From: Candidatus Zymogenus sp.
Lineage (GTDB): Bacteria > Desulfobacterota > Zymogenia > Zymogenales > Zymogenaceae
Assembly (NCBI GenBank): GCA_030613285.1
Contig: JAUWME010000105.1
Coordinates: 1-7,373 of the forward strand
Direction: 5' to 3'
Length of the DNA: 7,373 nt
In this document: positions 1-4,878 of the stretch, one piece after another
Numbering within the stretch: the first letter of the stretch is position 1
Layout of the letters: the number at the start of each line of letters is the position of its first letter
Notes under the pieces: model-generated
Told to the model about the DNA's origin: nothing
The model's database searches: none
Seen by the model: only the letters and a program-made list of their open reading frames with translations
Made by a program: the position numbers and the translations under genes

Positions 1-291
1 AAAGGACTTCCAGAGCGCGTCGTCATCTACAAGCATGCGATGCGAAACGCCCTGATGCCGGTAATCACAATCTTGGGACTCTCGGTCCCTGGCCTTATCG
101 GCGGGAGCGTCATATTTGAATCCATTTTTTCCATATACGGCATGGGGCGATTGTTTTACGCAAGTGTTCTCTCCCGGGATTATCCTGTGGTGATGGGGAT
201 TCTGGTCATTGGCGCTGTGCTGACACTGATCGGAAACCTTCTTGCCGATATCTCATATGCATTAACCGACCCAAGAATAAGGAAAGGATAG
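1..291 (+). CDS. ABC transporter permease, DppB/OppB type (3' end only)
   Basis: This is the last 96 residues of an inner-membrane permease for peptides, nickel or a similar solute; the start lies outside the window. The frame is open from base 1. The visible part begins in the cytoplasmic EAA loop that contacts the ATPase subunits ([10 protein letters not shown], residues 11-20 of the fragment). Two hydrophobic membrane segments follow (about 21-37 and 65-87), and the protein ends [11 protein letters not shown], the usual closing motif of DppB/OppB/GsiC-type permeases. The middle segment [22 protein letters not shown] is also typical of this family. The substrate cannot be told from this end. 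A DppC-like partner gene, often found directly downstream, is absent here. The next gene starts only 4 bases after the stop, so the two are probably co-transcribed. Confidence 0.93.
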   Translation, partial: KGLPERVVIYKHAMRNALMPVITILGLSVPGLIGGSVIFESIFSIYGMGRLFYASVLSRDYPVVMGILVIGAVLTLIGNLLADISYALTDPRIRKG

Positions 292-295
292 GATC

Positions 296-1021
296 ATGGT
301 AGATGCAAAAAAACGTTTGGGTGATCTTCTGGTCGAAATGAAGATCGTCACCGAAAATGATATCTTCAGGGCTCTGAAGTACCAACAGCAGTACGGTGGG
401 AAAATTGGGCAATCACTTGTAGCCTTGAATATTATTTCCGAAGACAAGCTCTTGGCTACCTTGAGGTATCACTTTGGGCTGCCGGTGGTGGATCTCAGAA
501 AGACCAAGATAAATACCAAAATTCTGGATCTTATTTCCAGCGAGATGGCCGAGAGGTACACTACTATTCCCGTAAAGATTGAAGAGTCGAGGACGGGAAA
601 GACGCTTCTGATGGTTATGTCAAACCCGTTAGATATAAATGCCATTGAGGAGCTGCAATTTGCCGCGGGGTACAAGGTAAGCCCAGTAATCGCAAAGGAA
701 AGTGACATTCACGCCGCTTTGAATAAATATTACAATCTGAAAGGGAGGGCAACCGGTGCTACCAGCGTCTCGGTGGGAGAAGAACCAAAGTCAGATGAGA
801 TGACAATCATCCAAGGGGGGGAAGAGATTCGGGTTCAGGATGAGGAAGAGAAGCCACCCTTAAAGTCCCCAGAGAAACCTCCTCAGCAAGAGGACGGGGC
901 AACTAACTACGAATCGGGGTTGAAAGAGAGAAAAATGTGGAGGGCGTTGGTAAAGCTCCTTGTGGAAAAGGAGTACATCACGATGAAGGAGATTGAGGAG
1001 ATGTTAAAAAAGGAGCAGTGA
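296..1021 (+). CDS. Orphan GspE-N/MshEN-domain protein without ATPase domain
   Basis: The N-terminal domain (residues about 5-67) is the MshEN/T2SSE_N fold found at the front of type II secretion and type IV pilus ATPases, where it can bind cyclic di-GMP. Two copies of its motif are visible: one begins RLG at 7-9 and ends at Gln30, the other begins KIG at 36-38 and ends at His59, followed by GLPVVDL. Residues 70-145 complete the domain. An acidic, proline-rich linker follows (about 160-205), then a short charged helical tail (207-241) that resembles half of the MshEN motif. No Walker A or B motif exists, so this is not a secretion ATPase. In both repeats the usual glycine of the loop is replaced (Lys16, Asn45) and the second repeat has lost its first Arg and last Gln, so nucleotide binding is uncertain. 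GGAAAGGA at 281-288 inside the preceding gene serves as ribosome binding site. Confidence 0.85.
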   Translation: MVDAKKRLGDLLVEMKIVTENDIFRALKYQQQYGGKIGQSLVALNIISEDKLLATLRYHFGLPVVDLRKTKINTKILDLISSEMAERYTTIPVKIEESRTGKTLLMVMSNPLDINAIEELQFAAGYKVSPVIAKESDIHAALNKYYNLKGRATGATSVSVGEEPKSDEMTIIQGGEEIRVQDEEEKPPLKSPEKPPQQEDGATNYESGLKERKMWRALVKLLVEKEYITMKEIEEMLKKEQ

Positions 1022-1058
1022 ACTGCCTTTGTCTTGCTGAGAATGACACCATTTGTCA

Positions 1059-1076
1059 TTCCCGCAAAAGCGGGAA
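1059..1076. repeat. GC-rich hairpin in repeat unit, possible transcript end
   Basis: TTCCCGC (1059-1065) and GCGGGAA (1070-1076) form a perfect 7-bp stem with an AAAA loop, 38 bases after the stop of the MshEN-domain gene. No T-run follows, so it is not a classical intrinsic terminator, but it could stabilise or end the transcript. Confidence 0.5.
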
Positions 1077-1218
1077 TCCATGCTAATATAAAATCATGAT
1101 GTTTTTTCCTTGGAAAGTGGAAACGTAGCAAATATCAATCTGGATCCCCAGTCAAGCTGAGGATGACAGTATAAATATCAATCTGGATTCCTTTATCAAG
1201 CAGGAAATGACAAAAAAC

Positions 1219-1270
1219 TGTCATTCAAGAGGAGCAAACCGCCTTTTAGGCGGGAGAGCGACGAAGCAAT
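1219..1270 (+). repeat. Dispersed repeat copy A, TGTCATTCAAGAGGAG type
   Basis: It starts TGTCATTCAAGAGGAG (1219-1234), contains a small CCGCC/GGCGG hairpin (1239-1254) and ends GCGACGAAGCAAT (1258-1270). A second copy with the same first 16 bases and a matching GCGACG..GCAAT end lies at 6611-6657, with different filler between the two conserved ends. Confidence 0.65.
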
Positions 1271-1345
1271 ATCAATATGCTTTTTGGCAATTAGCAGACT
1301 GTAACTTTTCAAAAACAGTTTAACAAATTCCATCGGGAGATCCTT

Positions 1346-2356
1346 ATGAAAACCGGCGTAGCATACTTTGAGACCAGAAACCCAAAACACGTCCTTACCG
1401 ACCTGAAAGACATGGTTGACAAAAATTGCAACTTTGTGGTGCACACCTACAGCGAATACGATCTAAATTTCAACTCCCTCGTAATGCGCGATATCGTCAA
1501 GCTGTCCCAGGAAATGGGCCTTGAGGTTTACATCAACCCCTGGGGGCTGGGGAGGGTGTTCGGCGGCCCAGAGCCATACTCCCACTACGTAGCTGAACAC
1601 CCCGAAGAGTGTCAGCGAACAGCGGACGGTCGCCATGCCCCAATTATTTGTATGAACAGCGAGCCTTTCAGGCAATATATGAAGTTCTGGATTGATTCTG
1701 CGGCGGAGACCGGGGCCGAGGTCGTCTTTTGGGACGAACCCCATTTTCACTACACCCTGGATGTGCTGATGGGGACTGGAAAAGATGACGAGTGGGCCTG
1801 CGCCTGCGGGATGTGCAGAGATATCTTCAAAGAGCGGTTTGGGAGGGAGATGCCCAAGGTGCTGGACGAGGAGGTAATTCAGTTTCGTGACGATACCATT
1901 ACAGATATGTTCATTGACCTTACCGCCTACACCAAACAAAAGGGGATGAAAAATGCCGTCTGCGTCCTGCCGGAGGAAAATCCCATCGTGGGTGTATCAA
2001 AGTGGGAGCTTCTGGCAGAAATCCCCCACGTGGATATCTTTGGCACCGACCCTTACTGGATGATCTTCAACAAACCCTTGGACGATTACGTCAGGAGTTC
2101 AACGAGGAGGGTGCTCGACATCTGCAATGAAAAGGGAAAAGAAGCCCAGATGTGGGTGCAGGCATTTATGATCTTTGAGGGCAGAGAAGCAGAAGTGGGT
2201 CAGGCCGTTCAGATCATGGCGGAAGAGGGGTGCAAAAACATTGCGGCGTGGGCCTACAACGGTTTTGCCTTTATGAACCACAAGTGCCAAGACCACGAAA
2301 AGGTGTGGGAAATTTTGGGCGAGGCTTTTGGTGAAGTACGGGGCAAGGTGGGGTGA
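1346..2356 (+). CDS. Putative glycoside-hydrolase-like TIM-barrel protein
   Basis: I do not recognise a named family for this 336-residue protein. Its layout suggests a TIM barrel of the glycoside-hydrolase superfamily: alternating short strands and amphipathic helices, VVFWDEPHF at 126-134 (acidic pair Asp130-Glu131 at the end of a strand), FGTDPYWM at 232-239 and IAAWAYNGFAF at 299-309. Residues 150-166 (WACACGMCRDIFKERFG) resemble the Cys-rich loop followed by F..(R/K)FG that is common in GH42-like and related barrels; the cysteines are 152, 154 and 157. There is no signal peptide, so it is probably cytoplasmic. The start at 1346 is supported by GGGAGA at 1335-1340. The gene stands alone, separated on both sides by AT-rich or repeat DNA. 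Substrate and catalytic activity are not shown by the sequence; it could also be a non-enzymatic barrel. Confidence 0.7.
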   Translation: MKTGVAYFETRNPKHVLTDLKDMVDKNCNFVVHTYSEYDLNFNSLVMRDIVKLSQEMGLEVYINPWGLGRVFGGPEPYSHYVAEHPEECQRTADGRHAPIICMNSEPFRQYMKFWIDSAAETGAEVVFWDEPHFHYTLDVLMGTGKDDEWACACGMCRDIFKERFGREMPKVLDEEVIQFRDDTITDMFIDLTAYTKQKGMKNAVCVLPEENPIVGVSKWELLAEIPHVDIFGTDPYWMIFNKPLDDYVRSSTRRVLDICNEKGKEAQMWVQAFMIFEGREAEVGQAVQIMAEEGCKNIAAWAYNGFAFMNHKCQDHEKVWEILGEAFGEVRGKVG

Positions 2357-2615
2357 GGGGCTAAAGACAATAAAACGCTATATTTTTAAAACATTTGATA
2401 AATCGTGAATGACAGCAAATAAAAAAGGTTTGGAATTTAATCTAACCGAAAAGTGCAGTAGTACTGTTTGTTATCAGAGACTCTTGGGGTGTTCAAAAAA
2501 AAATCAGTTTGCTTAAAAAAATAGTGGAGTGTTTTAATAATTGTTGCCAAATTCATACTGACTGCACACGCATCAGCCCTTGCCGACTTCTCGACGAAAC
2601 AGCAGGCAATCTTGT
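2357..2615. other. AT-rich gap with no gene seen
   Basis: Between the barrel gene and the small minus-strand gene I see no coding region on either strand. The only structure is an 11-bp palindrome CAGTAGTACTG (2456-2466) and several A-runs. No hairpin plus T-run that would end either flanking gene was found. Confidence 0.5.
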
Positions 2616-2795
2616 TCAGATAGTTTCCTTCAAGGTTTTAAGCTCCCCCTCCATTTTCTCAATCTCCTCCTCAAGGGCCTCAACCTTCATCATCTGGTGA
2701 GGCCTGACAGAGTGGGCAGGAAGAGACTCCTCAAGGTCAGCAAGCTCTACCTTCAGCTTTTCAATCTTATCAGTCAAATCATTAATTTTGCTCAT
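2616..2795 (-). CDS. Small coiled-coil protein, 59 aa, with PAHSVRPHQM motif
   Basis: Reading the minus strand from ATG at 2795 to TGA at 2616-2618 gives 59 residues: MSKINDLTDK at the start and LKTLKETI at the end. It consists of two charged amphipathic helices with leucine/isoleucine heptads (about 3-24 and 37-58), joined by the turn SLPAHSVRPHQMMK (24-37). A helix-turn-helix hairpin of this kind, broken by proline and histidine, suggests an antiparallel coiled coil. My recollection is that similar short proteins of unknown function occur in sulfate-reducing and related bacteria. Support for a real gene: AAGGAG 11 bases before the ATG, a promoter-like TTGACA/TAATAG pair 44 bases or more upstream, and an amino-acid pattern too regular for chance. 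It has no signal peptide or membrane segment. The function is unknown. Confidence 0.8.
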   Translation of the reverse strand: MSKINDLTDKIEKLKVELADLEESLPAHSVRPHQMMKVEALEEEIEKMEGELKTLKETI

Positions 2796-2838
2796 ACAAA
2801 TATTGGCTCCTTTTTGAGTAAATGTAAGTCAAACTATT

Positions 2839-2866
2839 CTATTATCACATTGGTCTATTATGTCAA
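2839..2866 (-). promoter_or_regulatory. Sigma-70-type promoter for the 59-aa gene
   Basis: On the minus strand TTGACA (2866-2861, perfect -35) is followed after 16 bases by TAATAG (2844-2839, a weak -10). Transcription would start near 2831, leaving a leader of about 36 bases that contains the AAGGAG site. An alternative -10 is TAGAAT at a 19-base spacing. Confidence 0.5.
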
Positions 2867-3269
2867 GGGATTGACCCGTCATTTTTTGTTCCCTTGAAAA
2901 AGCTAATGCAAAGAGATTCTCCCTGCAATTGCTCTTGGGAATTTTATTAAAGAGGGGATTCATAAAACCATATAAGTCCCACCGAACTGCGGCAGAAGAT
3001 TTTGGTAAGAAAGATAGAGAATAAAATTGGTGTATAAACACCTAACGCAAAAGTCCAAACTTTTGATGTAGAGACGCATCCAGCCCTTCGTTGACAATAT
3101 ACATAAAAGATCAAAGTGCAAATTATTTGTACACTCTATGCAAAATATCTTGCAGTTTTTCAAATAGTATTCCAAACCAATCTAAGGTTTATTAAACAAT
3201 TTTTAAACTATTGAAACTACAGGGTTTTTTAAAGGTTTGTTTTGCAACACCATACCCTCAGTATATTTA
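2867..3269. other. AT-rich intergenic region upstream of the V4R array
   Basis: No gene is supported here. Minus-strand open frames of about 70 codons exist but have no ribosome binding site or recognisable sequence. Structure seen: GGTGT-ATAA-ACACC (3029-3042), CAAAAGT-CCAA-ACTTTTG (3048-3065), two dyads described separately (3116-3154) and AAACC-AATCTAA-GGTTT (3174-3190). The number of dyads suggests a regulatory region for the genes downstream. Confidence 0.5.
3116..3154. promoter_or_regulatory. Two dyad sites, candidate activator binding region
   Basis: GTGCAAAT-T-ATTTGTAC (3116-3132, one mismatch) and TGCAA-AATATC-TTGCA (3139-3154) are inverted repeats with centres about 22 bp apart, near two helical turns. 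They share the half-site TGCAAA/TGCAAAA. They lie about 120-155 bp upstream of the sigma-54 promoter, where enhancer-binding activators usually bind. That role is inferred from position and symmetry only. Confidence 0.4.
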
Positions 3270-3286
3270 TTGGCATACAATTTGCA
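3270..3286 (+). promoter_or_regulatory. Sigma-54 (-24/-12) promoter for the V4R array
   Basis: TTGGCATACAATTTGCA matches the sigma-54 consensus TTGGCACG-N4-TTGCA at all but two positions. The essential GG (3272-3273) and GC (3284-3285) are exactly 10 bases apart. Transcription would begin near 3297, 14 bases before AGGAGG at 3311-3316. Such promoters need an ATP-dependent enhancer-binding activator; none is encoded in this window. Confidence 0.6.
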
Positions 3287-3310
3287 TAATTAGTATTATA
3301 GAGAAATATT

Positions 3311-3316
3311 AGGAGG
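3311..3316 (+). promoter_or_regulatory. Strong ribosome binding site left by a lost gene
   Basis: AGGAGG sits 3 bases before an ATG that is followed at once by TAG, and 9 bases before a second ATG at 3326. It is a perfect anti-16S match with no full-length gene behind it. It probably served the V4R gene whose last codons remain at 3325-3363, or it now drives the short frame from 3326. Confidence 0.5.
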
Positions 3317-3324
3317 TAAATGTA

Positions 3325-3363
3325 GATGACACCTGTCGTTACGAAATACTGCCCCTGGAATAA
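3325..3363 (+). pseudogene. Remnant 3' end of a lost V4R gene
   Basis: These 39 bases encode DDTCRYEILPLE and a stop, identical in protein to the last 12 residues of the gene ending at 4017. The two DNA copies differ at 7 positions and every difference is silent. Homology starts abruptly at 3325: the preceding codons (EVNV) do not match the family and an in-frame TAG lies at 3310-3312. The simplest reading is a fourth array member deleted except for its last codons, after a period of evolution under protein-level selection. The spacer that follows is also duplicated. Confidence 0.75.
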
Positions 3364-3445
3364 TTCGAGGGGAATATGGTTGTATTTTGATGACAGTAAA
3401 AATATTGAAGCAAAGGCATTAATAGTTATTAAGGAAAAAAGATGA
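3326..3445 (+). CDS. Possible 39-aa leader ORF overlapping the first V4R gene
   Basis: From ATG at 3326, 9 bases after AGGAGG, a frame of 39 codons runs through the V4R remnant in a shifted frame and through the spacer. It ends at TGA 3443-3445, overlapping the ATG of the next gene as ATGA. This arrangement would allow translational coupling to a gene whose own site (AAGGA, 3429-3433) is weaker. Against it: the peptide resembles nothing I know, and the matching frame in the second spacer is stopped by TAG after 13 codons. It may be an accident of the deletion that still affects translation of the next gene. Confidence 0.3.
   Translation: MTPVVTKYCPWNNSRGIWLYFDDSKNIEAKALIVIKEKR
3364..3400 (+). 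repeat. Conserved spacer element, copy 1
   Basis: These 37 bases directly after the remnant stop codon match 4018-4054 at 35 of 37 positions. The rest of the spacer, up to the gene start, is clearly more diverged. The element contains GAGGGGAATATGG and TTTGATGACAGTAAA and forms no obvious hairpin. Confidence 0.7.
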
Positions 3446-4017
3446 TTGAAAAAACTGTTTCCAATATGGTAATGCGTTTTATTATAGACGCCACCGAGGA
3501 TGTTATGGGAAAAAATGGCCTCAAGGCACTTTTAAACTATGGCGGGTTGATGTATCTCCTCGAAAACAAACCTGACTACTCTTTCGATAAGCACTACACC
3601 GATGAGCAGTATGGGGCGTTGACCTCCAGCCTCTATCAGGTTGTTGGCACACAGGGTGGGAAGGCACTATTTCGTATGGTAGGGAAGGCGTCGGGGGCTT
3701 CCGTTATTGAAAAGGGCATCTTTGATTCCTTGAAGGACCTTCCCGGCAACGAAAAGCTCTTTAAGATGTTGGAGATATTCGCCATGGCCACCGGCAGGGG
3801 AAAGGCTGAAAAGGTGGGGGATGTACTGTCGTATGATAACCCCCAGTGCACCGCATGTCGGGGCATAAAGGATAAAGGCCCGGTGTGCACGCCGATAAAT
3901 GGCATTTTCGATGAGTTCATCAAGTGGGCCAAGGTGGGTGGAGTCAGGACATTTGAGACGAAATGCAAGGCAAAGGGAGATGATACGTGTCGCTATGAGA
4001 TATTGCCACTGGAATAA
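3442..4017 (+). CDS. V4R-domain protein 1
   Basis: The 191-residue protein has the plan of stand-alone 4-vinyl-reductase (V4R) domain proteins. An N-terminal segment carries EDVMGKNGLKALLNY (19-33). An alpha-helical middle follows, and the C-terminal domain has the pattern NPQCTACRGIKDKGPVC and FETKCKAKGDDTCRYEI. Five cysteines (136, 139, 149, 175, 183) are shared with both neighbouring paralogues. In related V4R proteins such cysteines can hold a metal, and the fold binds small hydrophobic or aromatic ligands; XylR and DmpR use it as their sensor domain. No effector domain is attached. It is about 52% identical to the next protein by hand alignment without gaps. Its ribosome site (AAGGA, 3429-3433) is weaker than that of gene 2. 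Transcription from the sigma-54 promoter at 3270 is likely. The ligand is unknown. Confidence 0.85.
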   Translation: MIEKTVSNMVMRFIIDATEDVMGKNGLKALLNYGGLMYLLENKPDYSFDKHYTDEQYGALTSSLYQVVGTQGGKALFRMVGKASGASVIEKGIFDSLKDLPGNEKLFKMLEIFAMATGRGKAEKVGDVLSYDNPQCTACRGIKDKGPVCTPINGIFDEFIKWAKVGGVRTFETKCKAKGDDTCRYEILPLE

Positions 4018-4054
4018 TTAGAGGGGAATATGGTTGTACTTTGATGACAGTAAA
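4018..4054 (+). repeat. Conserved spacer element, copy 2
   Basis: This copy follows the stop of V4R gene 1 and matches 3364-3400 with two changes (A for C, C for T). The spacer continues to 4097 with lower similarity and ends in a strong ribosome site. Confidence 0.7.
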
Positions 4055-4084
4055 TATGTTTAAATATAAACATTAATGGTTATC

Positions 4085-4091
4085 AAGGAGG
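4085..4091 (+). promoter_or_regulatory. Strong ribosome binding site of V4R gene 2
   Basis: AAGGAGG lies 6 bases before the ATG at 4098 and fixes that start. The aligned position before gene 1 is only AAGGA followed by A's, so the two paralogues probably differ in translation rate although their spacers are related. Confidence 0.7.
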
Positions 4092-4097
4092 AAAAGG

Positions 4098-4673
4098 ATG
4101 ACAGAAAAAACTGTTGCGAATGCCGTTGTTCGAATAGTTCTGGATGGTGCCGAGGATGTTGTTGGAAGAAACGGCCTGAATGCACTTTTGAACTACGGTA
4201 AGATGTCCCACCTTATAGGCAACAAGCCGGAATTTTCTCTGGAAAAAAACTTTACAGATGAGGAATACGCCGCCATAACTTCAAGCTTTTATAATATACT
4301 CGGTATAAAAGGCGCCAAGGCAATATTGCGACAAGTGGGGATCGCTACGGCAAAGCGGGTTATTGTTTCAGGGGCGTTCAACTCGATTGCGGACTTTGAA
4401 AAAGAGGAGAAGCTTTTAAAGGCGCTGGAGATCTACGTTATGGCGTCGGGTAGGGGAAAGGTTTTCATTGATGAGGGAAACATTGTCTACGATAATCCGA
4501 TGTGCACAACCTGCCTCAAAATCAAAGACGATATTCCCGTATGTACCATCGTAAACGGCATATTGGATGAACTTGCAATCTGGGCTAATGTAGAAGGGAA
4601 AATTACTGTAGAGACAAAATGTAAGGCGATGGGTGACGAAAGTTGCCGACACGAGGTTTTGCCTGTTGAATGA
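4098..4673 (+). CDS. V4R-domain protein 2
   Basis: This protein has the same length as V4R protein 1 (191 residues) and aligns to it without gaps, about half the residues being identical. Conserved blocks are EDVVGRNGLNALLNYG (19-34), EKLLKALEIYVMASGRGK (104-121), YDNPMCTTC (131-139) and ETKCKAMGDESCRHEVLP (172-189). All five cysteines (136, 139, 149, 175, 183) are kept. The middle (residues 84-103) is the most variable part, where ligand specificity might differ; that is inference. It has neither a signal peptide nor a membrane segment, so it is probably cytoplasmic. It sits 80 bases after gene 1, most likely in the same transcript. Confidence 0.85.
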   Translation: MTEKTVANAVVRIVLDGAEDVVGRNGLNALLNYGKMSHLIGNKPEFSLEKNFTDEEYAAITSSFYNILGIKGAKAILRQVGIATAKRVIVSGAFNSIADFEKEEKLLKALEIYVMASGRGKVFIDEGNIVYDNPMCTTCLKIKDDIPVCTIVNGILDELAIWANVEGKITVETKCKAMGDESCRHEVLPVE

Positions 4674-4732
4674 GTTATGTGGGTCGTGGGGCTTCGATTA
4701 TTGTTTAATTAGGGTTAATTGAATATATAGTA

Positions 4733-4761
4733 TTGACGCCAGAGTTATCCTATAGTATCGT
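4733..4761 (+). promoter_or_regulatory. Possible promoter and dyad before V4R gene 3
   Basis: TTGACG (4733-4738) and TATCGT (4756-4761) are separated by 17 bases and could be a sigma-70 promoter. TTGACG is also repeated inverted as CGTCAA at 4759-4764, so an operator may overlap the promoter. The long 205-base gap before gene 3, unlike the 80-base gap before gene 2, fits a separate control signal. Confidence 0.35.
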
Positions 4762-4878
4762 CAAAGTCAACACGGAGTTTCGGTTCGATAATAAAATCTA
4801 ATGAACGAAGAATTTAAGTGAGCATTCGCATTCAAGGTGCAACGAACTTTAATAATCTAAATTTTATCGGAACAAGTT

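Larger units (their letters stand above)
1022..1345. repeat. Cluster of dispersed short repeats between genes
   Basis: The gap holds several variants of one repeat family and no credible gene. Unit 1 (1054-1080) reads TGTCATT, then a hairpin, then GGGAATCCA. Units 2 (1141-1169) and 3 (1184-1212) are diverged inverted copies running from TGGAT to ATGACA. Units 2 and 3 are each preceded by the same bases AAATATCAATCTGGAT (1130-1145 and 1173-1188), so they look like a 43-bp tandem duplication. Unit 1 is preceded by GAATGACA (1041-1048), inverse to its own TGTCATTC. Read on the minus strand, unit 1 spells WIPAFAGMT, a familiar sign of such repeats being mistaken for genes. Confidence 0.75.

Noticed and set aside
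907..1131. Minus-strand frame of 74 codons
   Set aside because: It contains the WIPAFAGMT string produced by the dispersed repeat at 1054-1080 and otherwise covers the end of the MshEN gene in antisense; not a gene.
1463..1939. Minus-strand frame of 158 codons
   Set aside because: It lies entirely opposite the barrel gene, has no recognisable motif and arises from its codon bias.
2875..3024. Plus-strand open stretch of 49 codons, possible gene remnant
   Set aside because: It has no start codon or ribosome site and I recognise no homology. It could be the decayed end of a gene but cannot be supported.
2829..3175. Two minus-strand frames of about 70 codons in the AT-rich gap
   Set aside because: No ribosome sites, no family resemblance, composition like the surrounding non-coding DNA; the first overlaps the promoter of the 59-aa gene.
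4051..4097. TAG in the second spacer read as an amber (pyrrolysine) codon in the 39-codon frame
   Set aside because: The frame upstream of the TAG is not conserved between the two copies, and silent changes show that the V4R frame is the constrained one.
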